In this document: piece after piece, positions 15,838-24,779 of the stretch
How the letters are laid out: every line of letters begins with the position of its first letter
How positions within the stretch are numbered: position 1 is the first letter of the stretch
Assembly (NCBI RefSeq): GCF_007991275.1
Contig: NZ_BJYA01000004.1
Span: forward strand, 56,737 to 120,736
Direction: 5' to 3'
Source: Alkalibacillus haloalkaliphilus
Lineage (GTDB): Bacteria; Bacillota; Bacilli; Bacillales; Alkalibacillaceae
DNA length: 64,000 nucleotides
Made by a program: the position numbers and the translations under genes
Notes under the pieces: generated by a model
Told to the model about the DNA's origin: nothing
The model's database searches: none
What the model saw: the letters and a program-made list of their open reading frames with translations, nothing else

Positions 15838-18321
15838 TTGAGAAAAGCATTAAGTAAACCGATTTTAATTTTACTCGCTGTTCTACTTGTCTTTGGTACG
15901 ATGGGCTTCTCGCCTGGCCAAGGCCAAGGAAAAGGGAACAATGCAAATAACAATGTTGGAGATCTCCAAACTAGCTCAGGTGATCTACAACGTTTAGGTA
16001 CAATTCATGGTGAATTTGATCATGAATCAGAAGGACCAGTGACGGTGATTGTGGAGCTGACTGAACGTTCAGTTCTTGCCGCAAAACATAATAACGAACA
16101 ACAAGATAGAGGTGACTTGGCAGCTGTCAGACAATCAGTAATGGATGACGTTTCTGAAGCTGCGCCAAGTAGTGAATTCGCACGTGAATACGACTATGTA
16201 TTTAGCGGATTTTCTGTTGAAGTTAAACAAAACGAGTTACGTAGTTTAGCTGCTGTTGATGGTATTAAAGCAGTCTACCCTAACGTTGAACACCAAGCTG
16301 AAGTGATCGAATCAACTGAAATTGGTGCTCACGAAATTTCTCCAAATATGATGGACAGTGCTCCACATATTGGTGCTGACCAAGCATGGGATGAGCTAGG
16401 TTACACTGGTGAAGGTGTTACTGTAGCTGTACTAGACACAGGTGTTGATTACACTCACCCTGATCTAGAACATGCTTTCAATGATTATAAAGGGTATGAC
16501 TTTGTAGATAACGATTATGACCCACAAGAAACTCCTGCTGATGATCCTCGCGGTGATTCTACTAACCACGGTTCTCACGTAGCTGGTACAATCGCAGCTA
16601 ACGGTGCCATCAAAGGTGTAGCACCAGATGCGACACTTCTTGCTTACCGTGTTTTAGGTCCTGGTGGTAGTGGTACGACTGAAAATGTAGTTAAAGGAAT
16701 CGAGCGCGCTGTTGAAGATGGTGCAGATGTTATGAACTTATCTTTAGGTAATACATCAAATGATCCTGACTTTGCTACATCAGTTGCACTAGATACAGCT
16801 ATGGCTGATGGCGTTGTTGCAGTAGCATCTAACGGTAACAGCGGACCAGCTGATTGGACTGTTGGTTCTCCAGGTACTAGCCGTGATGCAATTTCTGTAG
16901 GTGCGACGCAGTTACCATATATGATGTATGATGCATCTGTATCAACACAAAGCGGACATGCATATGATACATCTGCTGTTATGGGACACCTTGGTGAAGA
17001 TGCTCTAATGGCATTAAATGAAGGTGAATTTGAATTTGAATATGTTGGATTAGGTTCTGCAGATGAAGTTGATGGTGTCGATTTAGAAGGTAAAATCGCA
17101 CTAATCGAACGTGGTGAATATCCATTCGTTGAAAAAGCTGAAAACGTAGCTGCTGCAGGTGCAGTTGGTGCGGTCATCTTTAACAACGTACCAGGTGAAC
17201 AACCAGATGTACCTGGTATGGCTGTACCAACAATCAAAATGTCTCAAGATAATGGAGCATTAATGCTTCAAGAGTTAGAAGATGGTAACAATACTGTATC
17301 ATTTGATATTTCTCAAGCTGGAATGACTGGCGAGTTAGTTGCTGACTTCTCATCTCGTGGACCAGTTACTGAAACTTGGATGATTAAACCTGATGTTTCT
17401 GCTCCTGGTGTAAACATTGTAAGTACAGTCCCAACGCATAACCCTGATCAACCTCACGCTTATGCTTCAATGCAAGGTACAAGCATGTCAGCACCACACG
17501 TTGCAGGTGCAGCGGCATTACTTGTGCAGGCTAACTCAGGTTGGGACACGCAAGATGTTAAAGGTGCTTTAATGAACACAGCTGAAACATTATATGATTT
17601 AGATGGTAATCGTTATCCGAATAACACACAAGGTGCAGGAAGCATCCGTGTTGCAGATGCGATCACTACTGAAACTTTAATGGCACCTGGTTCTCATTCT
17701 TTTGGAACTTTTGAGAAAGAAAATGGTAGACAAGTAGAACGTCAACACTTCGAAATTCAAAACCTTTCTGATGAGAGAAAGCGTTTTGACATGGAAGTTG
17801 AGTTCTTTGACGGTGAAGATCACATTAAAGTGAACACAAGCAACAACCTAAATGTAAATCCAGGTCAAGCTCAGAAAGTTAACATGAACGTACAAGTTGA
17901 TGCGAGTGGTCTTGAAGGTGGATATTATGAGGGCTTAATTACGCTAACACATGATGATGAAGTAATTGAAATCCCTACGATTCTTTTCGTACAAGATCCT
18001 TACGAAGTATTCCAAATTGATGACTTACTAGACTTTGGAAACTTCGAGCTAAACAATGATATATTCGATGTAACATTAGGATTCAACTATGATATTGATT
18101 ATGTTGATTTCGTAATATATGATGCTGGTTTAACTGCAGGTGCTGGAATAGCTACTGTTGGCGCTCAACCAGAAGGTGAGCATGATTACCAAATCGATGC
18201 CAGTGGAGTATTACCTCTTCTACCAGGCGTATTACCTTCTGATTACTACAACTTTGTCGTGTTTGTTGGTAAAGATGGTGCAGAAGAAGGTTGGGTATTA
18301 GGCGAATTTGAATTAGATTAA
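15838..18321 (+). CDS. vpr: Vpr-type extracellular subtilisin-like protease
   Basis: Protein of 827 aa from a TTG at 15838, chosen because GGAGGG ends 8 nt upstream; ATGs at 15820 and 15832 are too close to or before the site. It has a signal peptide (to about residue 25), an I9 propeptide (about 65-155), and an S8 domain with catalytic Asp200 (AVLDTGVDYTHPDL), His244 (NHGSHVAGT), oxyanion Asn334 (NGNSGP) and Ser549 (GTSMSAPH). A PA domain is inserted at about 360-470, and beta-sandwich C-terminal domains follow. Long identities in the catalytic core match B. subtilis Vpr, a secreted protease that also processes other exoproteins. Single gene with its own terminator. Confidence 0.92.
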   Translation: MRKALSKPILILLAVLLVFGTMGFSPGQGQGKGNNANNNVGDLQTSSGDLQRLGTIHGEFDHESEGPVTVIVELTERSVLAAKHNNEQQDRGDLAAVRQSVMDDVSEAAPSSEFAREYDYVFSGFSVEVKQNELRSLAAVDGIKAVYPNVEHQAEVIESTEIGAHEISPNMMDSAPHIGADQAWDELGYTGEGVTVAVLDTGVDYTHPDLEHAFNDYKGYDFVDNDYDPQETPADDPRGDSTNHGSHVAGTIAANGAIKGVAPDATLLAYRVLGPGGSGTTENVVKGIERAVEDGADVMNLSLGNTSNDPDFATSVALDTAMADGVVAVASNGNSGPADWTVGSPGTSRDAISVGATQLPYMMYDASVSTQSGHAYDTSAVMGHLGEDALMALNEGEFEFEYVGLGSADEVDGVDLEGKIALIERGEYPFVEKAENVAAAGAVGAVIFNNVPGEQPDVPGMAVPTIKMSQDNGALMLQELEDGNNTVSFDISQAGMTGELVADFSSRGPVTETWMIKPDVSAPGVNIVSTVPTHNPDQPHAYASMQGTSMSAPHVAGAAALLVQANSGWDTQDVKGALMNTAETLYDLDGNRYPNNTQGAGSIRVADAITTETLMAPGSHSFGTFEKENGRQVERQHFEIQNLSDERKRFDMEVEFFDGEDHIKVNTSNNLNVNPGQAQKVNMNVQVDASGLEGGYYEGLITLTHDDEVIEIPTILFVQDPYEVFQIDDLLDFGNFELNNDIFDVTLGFNYDIDYVDFVIYDAGLTAGAGIATVGAQPEGEHDYQIDASGVLPLLPGVLPSDYYNFVVFVGKDGAEEGWVLGEFELD

Positions 18322-18324
18322 AAC

Positions 18325-18355
18325 AAAAAGGATGAGCCCCGCGCTCATCCTTTTT
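18325..18355. terminator. Terminator of vpr
   Basis: Strong hairpin AAAAAGGATGAGC / GCTCATCCTTTTT immediately after the stop codon. The T tracts on both sides let it serve the small minus-strand gene ending at 18362 too. Confidence 0.92.
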
Positions 18356-18361
18356 CATTTA

Positions 18362-18520
18362 TTAATATGGTGTAAACGAACCCTTTAATTGTTCTTTATA
18401 GCGTTCTAACTTATTGACACGTCTAAAGGTTAAAAAAGAACAAACCACAACCACCAGTAACATCCACTCATGCTCTTCTCCTCGGTTGCCAATGATGTAA
18501 TAGCTTTTCAAATTATTCAT
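18362..18520 (-). CDS. Hypothetical 52-aa membrane protein
   Basis: The frame begins MNNLKSYYIIGNRGEEHEW and continues with a short hydrophobic segment (MLLVVVVCSFLTF) and a basic tail. GGAGG lies 8 nt before the ATG at 18520, and the stop abuts the vpr terminator. No family recognised. The strong ribosome-binding site is the main support. Confidence 0.55.
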   Translation of the reverse strand: MNNLKSYYIIGNRGEEHEWMLLVVVVCSFLTFRRVNKLERYKEQLKGSFTPY

Positions 18521-18571
18521 AACTATAACCTCCTCCGATATATCTAATATACATCTTAGTTTGGCCTTATA

Positions 18572-18811
18572 CTACTTAACTAACTCCTCTTTCTCCCGCT
18601 TACTAAGCTTCTTAATCGCCGCTTCTCGCTTCATCGCCTCTGATTTTGACTCGAACTCTTCTTGATAAACGAGTTCAACCGGAAGTTTAGCCCTCGTATA
18701 TTTTGCCGCTTCACCCGCTTGATGCTTAGCCAAACGTGCTGCTACATCATTTGTGTAGCCAGTATACAATGAGCCGTCTTTGCAGCGTAACATATATATG
18801 TAATACATCAT
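18572..18811 (-). CDS. GIY-YIG nuclease-family protein (YazA/YhbQ type)
   Basis: Protein of 79 aa, a stand-alone GIY-YIG domain: YYIYMLRCKDGSLYTGYT, the conserved Arg in AARLAKHQ, and Glu in VYQEEF. Stand-alone members of this length are widespread in Bacilli; their role is thought to be DNA repair, but is unproven. GGGAG precedes the ATG; two consecutive ATGs make the exact start uncertain by one codon. Confidence 0.9.
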   Translation of the reverse strand: MMYYIYMLRCKDGSLYTGYTNDVAARLAKHQAGEAAKYTRAKLPVELVYQEEFESKSEAMKREAAIKKLSKREKEELVK

Positions 18812-18821
18812 CTTAACTCCC

Positions 18822-19319
18822 TCACAAAAACTTCACCATATGCTCCTCATCATGATAAAGACCGTCATGTAATTTTATCGCATTTTTCTCTAAACCAATC
18901 GTTTCAAACCCGATATTTTCATAGAGATTTTTCGCTTGAACATTACTAGAAACTACCGTTAAATAGACTTGTTCTAACTGGTGATTCTTAGCGATCATTA
19001 ATGCCTGCTCCAACAGCCTATTACCATAGCCGTACCCTCTAGCACTACTTGTCACATACATCCCAACTAAATTACCACGATGTCTCATTTTATAATACTT
19101 TTCAAACTGTAACGTTGCCATACCGACTAACGCATCACCTAAAAAAGCACCAAGACTAACCGCTTGTTCTGACTCAAGTCGTTCAGCGAAAACCTCAACT
19201 GTACGGTCTTTCTCCTCTTCAAAACTAGATGCAAAAGCTTCTGGGTTAACTTGCAATGCCTCTAACCTTAACCTACGATAAGCCTCAGCATCTTGAGCAT
19301 TAAGAATTCTAATCTCCAC
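18822..19319 (-). CDS. GNAT-family N-acetyltransferase
   Basis: Protein of 165 aa. The acetyl-CoA-binding motif A reads VTSSARGYGYGNRLLEQAL, followed by the C-terminal NVQAKNLYENIGFETIG. The acceptor substrate is unknown. The GTG at 19319 has GGAGGAG 8 nt upstream, inside the end of the preceding gene; the ATG at 19334 lacks a good site. It overlaps the cyclotransferase gene by 11 nt. Confidence 0.85.
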   Translation of the reverse strand: MEIRILNAQDAEAYRRLRLEALQVNPEAFASSFEEEKDRTVEVFAERLESEQAVSLGAFLGDALVGMATLQFEKYYKMRHRGNLVGMYVTSSARGYGYGNRLLEQALMIAKNHQLEQVYLTVVSSNVQAKNLYENIGFETIGLEKNAIKLHDGLYHDEEHMVKFL

Positions 19320-20166
19320 TAATTTCTCCTCCATTCAACCGCTCAGCTCGTAACCTCACTTTCTCCAAATACGCCTCACTCACATCCGGCGCACCACCGC
19401 GTAAAATCTCTGTCAAATAATGATCCGGCGGTGCGATCTCATCTTTTTTATCTATCACAATAAAAGTAAGCATCGGGACCAAATCACCGCGGAACTTCAC
19501 ATCCACTATCGCTGGACGGTACATCCCAGAATGCACGCCTTCACGTTCATATAAATAATCACGTGCTGCTTCGGTAATTTCATAAACAACCCCTTCGACC
19601 GCCTCACCTTCAGCTTCTACAATGTCAGCACGTCCCCCATCTGGACGATTCACGGTAAACTGAAGTTCATATCCATCCAAACGACCGACACCTAGTCTAT
19701 CAAACTCTTCAAGCTTCCCCGCCAAGTTAATTCGCTCATCGTCCATACACGACCCATACGCAAAATAATACGGCACGTTGTCTTTCAACTGCCGGTCCAA
19801 TCGCCAGTCACCAAACGGTACCTCGCGCAAACTTTCAGCCTTCCAAGATTCATAATAATATGTATAAGCCTCAAACGTACCAAAATCTGTCTCTACTTCA
19901 ACGACTTTTCGCTCATAATGCGAATCACCATTAGGCACGTATCCTTCTAGCTCATCAATTTTTTCTAAAAGTTCACCCGTAACACTATATACTTCACCAT
20001 AAACTACTTGATCAGAATCCAAAACTAACGCTGGATAACCATTCGTCGTATCAACTAACCGCCCTGTCATCCACGCCTCTTTTGCAACACGATGCGCACC
20101 TTCAATTAATCTATGATTTCGCTCATTATACAATAAAGTACCATATACAAACACGTAATGCTCCAT
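19309..20166 (-). CDS. Two-domain gamma-glutamylcyclotransferase-family protein (YkqA type)
   Basis: Protein of 285 aa made of two AIG2/GGCT-like domains: the first opens YVFVYGTLLYNERNH and the second (from about residue 133) opens YYFAYGSCMDDERI. This duplicated arrangement is that of B. subtilis YkqA. GGCT-fold enzymes release 5-oxoproline from gamma-glutamyl amides; the actual substrate here is unknown. AGGAGGGG precedes the ATG. Confidence 0.85.
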   Translation of the reverse strand: MEHYVFVYGTLLYNERNHRLIEGAHRVAKEAWMTGRLVDTTNGYPALVLDSDQVVYGEVYSVTGELLEKIDELEGYVPNGDSHYERKVVEVETDFGTFEAYTYYYESWKAESLREVPFGDWRLDRQLKDNVPYYFAYGSCMDDERINLAGKLEEFDRLGVGRLDGYELQFTVNRPDGGRADIVEAEGEAVEGVVYEITEAARDYLYEREGVHSGMYRPAIVDVKFRGDLVPMLTFIVIDKKDEIAPPDHYLTEILRGGAPDVSEAYLEKVRLRAERLNGGEISGD

Positions 20167-20272
20167 CGCTACCCCTCCTACTTTATCTATTATACTAATT
20201 CAAAATACGCTTACTGTCACCGTTTCAACCGCAAACTTTTTGGCAACAATAATGGTGAAAAGGAGTGATTGC

Positions 20273-20875
20273 ATGCTTCAAACAGCGTTAACCGTCGTTT
20301 TACTCATAGGCGCGATCCATTTACTCATTATCAACCGAAAAAAACATAAACGAAATAAGCAGCTATATGAACTGCTAGACCAAAGTGAAGATTTAAAACG
20401 CACCCTTGCGATGGGACTCTACTACCGCTTCAATTTTAAAAAAGATTCCGAAACAGGTGAATTCACCGATCAAGTAAGCAACCTATTTATCCAACAAGTC
20501 GACTATGAATTCGAAGGCTTTGTAGCTGATGTGATGAGAACGAAATACGGAGGAGAGACGACTGTAACTGGAACGATTGGCGACTACGGTGTTGATATTC
20601 GTCATCACCGCGATGATGGCCTATACCTCGGCCAAGTCAAAGCTTACAAAAACAACGTCTCATTCGACCCAATCGCCATCATCCATTCCAATATGGTCCA
20701 AGAAAAAGCTGAAGGAGGATTCATCGTCACAACAAGTGACTTTACGAACCAAGCACGAAAATACGCCAGCTCACTCAACATCGAACTGATCAACGGCGAA
20801 CAACTCGTCAATTATTTAATAGAAGGACTTAAGGACGAAGAAAAAGAACTCATCGGCCAGCCGAAAGAGGCGTAG
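20273..20875 (+). CDS. Membrane-anchored Mrr-like restriction endonuclease fold protein
   Basis: Protein of 200 aa. An N-terminal membrane helix (about 4-20) and basic stop-transfer segment are followed by an Mrr_cat PD-(D/E)XK domain: Glu81 in FEGFVADVM, Asp104/Asp108 in GDYGVDI, and the QVK motif (Gln121-Lys123). Mrr domains cut DNA, often modified DNA; membrane-tethered forms are common in Firmicutes and poorly understood. AAAGGAG precedes the ATG at 20273. It has no methyltransferase neighbour. Confidence 0.82.
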   Translation: MLQTALTVVLLIGAIHLLIINRKKHKRNKQLYELLDQSEDLKRTLAMGLYYRFNFKKDSETGEFTDQVSNLFIQQVDYEFEGFVADVMRTKYGGETTVTGTIGDYGVDIRHHRDDGLYLGQVKAYKNNVSFDPIAIIHSNMVQEKAEGGFIVTTSDFTNQARKYASSLNIELINGEQLVNYLIEGLKDEEKELIGQPKEA

Positions 20876-20879
20876 GTCG

Positions 20880-21015
20880 ATTGCGGAATTTAGGCGAACG
20901 CTTAATTAATTGAGCGTTCGCCTAATTATTGAGGATTTCGCTTAATTATCGAGAATTTCGCCCAATTATAAAGAATTTCGCTTAATTATTAGGATTTTCG
21001 CCTAATTATCAGTTC
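20880..21015. repeat. Array of TTTCGCYTAATTAT motif, about 20 nt period
   Basis: Six or so degenerate copies (TTCGCCTAATTAT, TTTCGCTTAATTAT, TTTCGCCCAATTAT and so on) lie between the Mrr-like gene and the HAD gene. The first copies overlap a possible hairpin, GCGAACGCTTAATTAATTGAGCGTTCGC (positions about 20893-20920), which could act as a terminator. Confidence 0.75.
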
Positions 21016-21029
21016 CAACCGCTGATAAA

Positions 21030-21704
21030 TTAAATACGCCGGCTGCACAATCCTTCCACTATGTAAGGTACCTCCATCAAATCTTCTATAACAAAATCCG
21101 CTTGAACGCCATCGTATCGCTTATCTTTCATCCATACACTTTTCATACCAACATTTCGCGAGGCTTTAATATCATTTTCTGGATGGTCGCCGACATAAAT
21201 GCTCTCTGCAGGCACTACATCTAATGCTTCTAATGCTTTATAGAATATTTGAGGATCAGGCTTTTTCACCCCTTCCCATTCTGATATAAGGATGGATTCA
21301 AAATAATGCTCAATCCCTAAGGCCTTAATATTATCTAATTGGAATTGGCCTCTACCATTCGTAATCACCCCAAGTATAAGGTGATGACCTAGCAAAGTTT
21401 CTAACATTCTATTAAGGTTAGGAAATGGTCTACAGCTATCTTTAAAGCGACTAATATAATCTTCAAGTAACTCCTGCCATGTCAATCCTGTAATGTTAAA
21501 CTCATCGACTATCTGCTGATAGACTTTATCTTTTGATACGTAACCCCTTTGATCCAGCTCGATAAATCTCGTTATGTATTTTTCTTTAGGTATATGATCC
21601 AAAAATGTATTCAATCTGTCATGTTGTTTTTCAATAAAAACCCTCACAGACTTATCTCGATCTAACAACGTTCTATCCAAGTCGAACACGACAGCTTTGA
21701 TCAT
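21030..21704 (-). CDS. HAD-superfamily hydrolase
   Basis: Protein of 224 aa. Motif I is VVFDLDRTLLD (nucleophile Asp9), motif II VITNGRGQ, motif III Lys in WEGVKKPDPQIF, and motif IV YVGDHPENDIKA. The alpha-helical cap places it in subfamily I, phosphoglycolate phosphatase-like or nucleotidase-like. The substrate is unknown. AAGGGAG precedes the ATG. Confidence 0.9.
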   Translation of the reverse strand: MIKAVVFDLDRTLLDRDKSVRVFIEKQHDRLNTFLDHIPKEKYITRFIELDQRGYVSKDKVYQQIVDEFNITGLTWQELLEDYISRFKDSCRPFPNLNRMLETLLGHHLILGVITNGRGQFQLDNIKALGIEHYFESILISEWEGVKKPDPQIFYKALEALDVVPAESIYVGDHPENDIKASRNVGMKSVWMKDKRYDGVQADFVIEDLMEVPYIVEGLCSRRI

Positions 21705-21725
21705 GTGTTTTCTCCCTTCATGTCA

Positions 21726-21968
21726 TTACCAACTAAAAAAGAAATACCCTAAAAACGTAAAAATAAAAAAGCTAAATGTCATAAAAAGGTTCAACACAAT
21801 TCCTACCTTACTTTTACCGATCAAGCCAAACAGTGCACCAATGGGATTAACTAAGAATGTTAAAGCCCAAAAGCTATAGCCATATTGAAAAATGATATTC
21901 GGTAACCATAATGCTAGCCCTACAAATGCACAAATAATTGATAACGTTGTCCATAACTTATTACTCAA
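21726..21968 (-). CDS. Hypothetical small membrane protein
   Basis: Protein of 80 aa with three hydrophobic segments and a VNPIGALFGLIGK loop, a layout shared with several small Bacillus membrane proteins. TTG start with GGGGGAGCG 6 nt upstream. No function known. Confidence 0.7.
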   Translation of the reverse strand: MSNKLWTTLSIICAFVGLALWLPNIIFQYGYSFWALTFLVNPIGALFGLIGKSKVGIVLNLFMTFSFFIFTFLGYFFFSW

Positions 21969-21984
21969 AAACTCGCTCCCCCAT

Positions 21985-22496
21985 CTAACGACACTCCATC
22001 AACCACTTACTCCTATCCTCTATCAATCTCACTTTTGAAAATCCGCATTTCTCATAACATTTAATTGCTCTAACATTTGATACCTCAGGGTCCAAAACAA
22101 CAACATTTGCATCCGTATTATCAAAAATATAACCAGTAATTGCCGAACCATTTTAGTACCAATTCCTTTATCAAAAAGGCTTGGAACACCTATAAATTGA
22201 TCAACCCCATAAACTTGATCATGAGTAAAATAGCCGAATCCCACTTTCTTCTCTTCACTTAAACTATACTTTTGCATATAACCAATAGGTGTGTCACCTA
22301 ACTCGACTATATAAGGGATCACTGGAACTTCTCCAGCGATTCGTGGTCCGTATTTTTCTTTAACTTTTACCAAATCAAATGGAGAATTCACATCACCATA
22401 GAACTCCAGAACCTCTTCTGTACTTAACCATTTCGCCATGGTCTCATAATCATCTTCGTTCATTTTTCTGATTAATACTTTCAAATCTAAATTCAA
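21985..22496 (-). pseudogene. GNAT acetyltransferase (AAC(6')-like), frameshifted
   Basis: The first 120 residues read as a GNAT enzyme of the aminoglycoside 6'-acetyltransferase-like group (EDYETMAKWLSTEEVLEFYGD, VDQFIGVPSLFDKGIGTKMVRQLL). At about 22134-22136 the frame shifts: continuing in the other frame gives YIFDNTDANVVVLDPEVSN, then RAIKCYEKCGFSKV, the expected C-terminus, ending at 21985. In the uninterrupted frame the tail is non-homologous and stops at 22029. A single missing base in the codon after RQL explains it. It is either a true pseudogene or a sequencing error. Confidence 0.8.
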
Positions 22497-22524
22497 AATT
22501 GCACCTCAGTTCCTTTATTCAGTA

Positions 22525-23310
22525 TTAAAATTTAACACTAAATCCGTTAAACTGATGAAGCCCTGTCCCAAAATGAATAAGATCTTTCTCTCTTAATGTT
22601 TTGACTGCATCTTTAACCTCATCCAAAATACCAGGTTTAAGTCCTATCGTATTATGTCCACCATAAATCATTGTTACATTTGGTATATTAGATATTTTTT
22701 CTAAAGATTCTACAAGATCAATAGGGTTTGTTGTTGGAAAAAAAGCATATATAGGCGTTTCATCATAAAGCAAATCACCAGTAAATAAGTAGCCTGTACT
22801 TTGATCATAGACTGATATATGACCTGGAGAATGTCCTGGAGTATGGTATATGGATAAATTACGATTCCCTAATGCTATTTCATCCCCATCATTCAACAAA
22901 CCAGTAGGTACGCCTTGAAATGGTTGATACGTTTCTGGATTAAATGAATCAGGCGTAGGAATGGTAATATCACGCCCTACATCTTTCCTGACTTGCTCAA
23001 TTGGTAGCTTTTTAATACCGTTGACTAGCCAATCTTCCTCGTCCTTATGAACAAAAATCTCTTTATACTCACCATGACTTCCAATATGATCCCAATGAAC
23101 ATGTGTCGTGATCACCATAATCGGTAAGCTTGTTAACTGATCTGTAACCCTTTTAATGTTATCGATCCCTAGCCCAGTATCGATCAATGCTGCTTTCTTT
23201 TCACCAATTAATAAATATGAGTGTACCTTCTCCCAGTGACCAAATTCACTAATAGCAAAAGTTTTACGATCTATCTGAGTAACTGTAAACCAAGAGTCTT
23301 GAATGACCAC
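22525..23310 (-). CDS. MBL-fold metallo-hydrolase
   Basis: Protein of about 261 aa. The zinc-binding signature TTHVHWDHIGS, then HTPGHSPGHIS, FTGDLLYD and a terminal YGGHN place it in the glyoxalase II/lactonase-like MBL group. The substrate is unknown. The GTG at 23310 has AGAGGTGG upstream; a GTG at 23319 is in the same frame. Part of the minus-strand enzyme cluster. Confidence 0.85.
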   Translation of the reverse strand: MVIQDSWFTVTQIDRKTFAISEFGHWEKVHSYLLIGEKKAALIDTGLGIDNIKRVTDQLTSLPIMVITTHVHWDHIGSHGEYKEIFVHKDEEDWLVNGIKKLPIEQVRKDVGRDITIPTPDSFNPETYQPFQGVPTGLLNDGDEIALGNRNLSIYHTPGHSPGHISVYDQSTGYLFTGDLLYDETPIYAFFPTTNPIDLVESLEKISNIPNVTMIYGGHNTIGLKPGILDEVKDAVKTLREKDLIHFGTGLHQFNGFSVKF

Positions 23311-23396
23311 AAAATCCACCTCTCAACTTCGATTAAAAAGCTTACTTATACTAATCTCATTTTTCATTTTATCTCCTCTTCCTATCAAAATGCTTT

Positions 23397-23867
23397 TCAA
23401 CATTCCTTCTTATAAAAAACTAAGTTAGCATACTCATTAATTCTCTTGGTTACTCCCGTTTTTAAATAACCCATCTTTTCGTACAAATAACAATTCCTCT
23501 CTTCTTCCATAATGGTCGCCAACTCCCATGACTTAGCTTGAGGAAACATTTCTTCAATTAAATTAATCGACTTCTGAGCTATACCTTTTCCTTGGTCAGC
23601 AGGAAGGATAAACATTGGGCTGATCCAAAAGTGTTCATTCTCTTTCCAATATACACAAATCGCACCTACCACCTTGTCATCAGCCGATATTAAATAAAAA
23701 CCACCACTTGGATTATGTATTCTCGCTTTTACCCTATCCATAGTTTCATAACCTGGATTTGTAGAGTAATCTTTATATTCCTCCAACAAAGATTTAAATG
23801 ATTTAACTTGAGTCTCGTAAATTATATCCGCATCTTGTTCTGTTGCTTTTTTTAGCTTAACTTCCAC
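23397..23867 (-). CDS. GNAT-family N-acetyltransferase
   Basis: Protein of about 156 aa. Motif A region: FILPADQGKGIAQKSINLIEEMF, followed by RNCYLYEKMGYLKTG. A GTG at 23867 has AGGTG at about 6 nt; a GTG at 23876 is an alternative. It is only 16 nt downstream of the NUDIX gene, probably co-transcribed. Substrate unknown. Confidence 0.8.
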   Translation of the reverse strand: MEVKLKKATEQDADIIYETQVKSFKSLLEEYKDYSTNPGYETMDRVKARIHNPSGGFYLISADDKVVGAICVYWKENEHFWISPMFILPADQGKGIAQKSINLIEEMFPQAKSWELATIMEEERNCYLYEKMGYLKTGVTKRINEYANLVFYKKEC

Positions 23868-23883
23868 TACTTTCACCTACGTA

Positions 23884-24282
23884 TCATTTGATTAAGGATT
23901 GAACCTTTAAAGCGATTTCCTTTGGCTTTACGTTAAGAAACGGTAGCCTAGCAATATCAACCCACATTGGTTCATAAGTTCCTCTATTTCTGCTCGAATC
24001 AGTATACTCCTCACCTTTGCCTGACCCAATTGTTCCACTTACAATTTCAGATAGGAAAAAGTATTGAGTACCATCATTAAATATTAATTTTTCAAGGCAC
24101 TCACCAACCCTAACCTCAACACCTAATTCTTCTAAGGCTTCTCTTTTAGTGGCTTCCTCTGGTGTTTCTCCTTCCTCAATTCCACCACCTGGAAAGACGT
24201 AATAGACCGAACCTTCTCTAACCCTTTTAATAAGCACAACCTTCTGATCTTCAATTAGTACCACTGACCCTCTGTTTCTCAG
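23884..24282 (-). CDS. NUDIX hydrolase, probable CTG start
   Basis: Protein of about 132 aa. The Nudix box GGGIEEGETPEEATKREALEE is complete. The family normally begins with (M)RNRGSVVLI. That extension is encoded in frame upstream and would begin with CTG at 24282, exactly 7 nt after GGAGG. The first conventional start is GTG at 24264, after the RNRGS segment. I favour the CTG start. Substrate (an NDP-X compound) unknown. Confidence 0.8.
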   Translation of the reverse strand: MRNRGSVVLIEDQKVVLIKRVREGSVYYVFPGGGIEEGETPEEATKREALEELGVEVRVGECLEKLIFNDGTQYFFLSEIVSGTIGSGKGEEYTDSSRNRGTYEPMWVDIARLPFLNVKPKEIALKVQSLIK

Positions 24283-24299
24283 GAGAATTCCTCCCTCTA

Positions 24300-24743
24300 T
24301 TAACCAAGCTCCTTCACCAAAGTATAGTAACTACTACCAGGTGGATAATCTTCTATTTCACCTACAACTTTATAACCTTTAGTTTCATAAAAAGTACGAG
24401 CTTGAAACTCAAAAGTCCTTACTAGCGCTTTTGTTGCACCTTTCTCTTTAGCGATCTTCTCTGCCTTTTCAAGAATTTGGCCACCTAACCCTTTACCTCT
24501 ATGCGCTTCATGAAACCAAAAATCATTAAGCTCCATCCAGCCCCAATAAACCTCGGCTGTTATGCCTCCAATCCATTCCTCATTGTGGTTAGATACAATG
24601 ATATTGATTGGTTGTACAGCACCTTTTCGCCTCGCTCTTTTATTGTGCATAGATTGCTCATTATTATATTCTTTAACTTTACTATGTAAAAAAGATGAAA
24701 ACTTTTCGCGATTCGTCTCTAAAACCTCAATATTATAATCCAC
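24300..24743 (-). CDS. GNAT-family N-acetyltransferase
   Basis: Protein of 147 aa. Motif A HEAHRGKGLGGQILEKAEKIA and the C-terminal RTFYETKGYKVVGEIEDYP fit GNAT enzymes. GTG at 24743 with GGAGG 6 nt upstream; the GTG at 24758 lies before that site. Only 17 nt separate it from the NUDIX start, so these genes form one transcript. Confidence 0.82.
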   Translation of the reverse strand: MDYNIEVLETNREKFSSFLHSKVKEYNNEQSMHNKRARRKGAVQPINIIVSNHNEEWIGGITAEVYWGWMELNDFWFHEAHRGKGLGGQILEKAEKIAKEKGATKALVRTFEFQARTFYETKGYKVVGEIEDYPPGSSYYTLVKELG

Positions 24744-24779
24744 CTTTGTCCTCCCCACACTTTTACCTAAGCGCTTGTA

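Noticed and set aside
16644..17237. 197-codon minus-strand frame inside vpr
   Set aside because: Shadow of the protease coding region, with low-complexity Ala/Ser/Thr/Pro translation.
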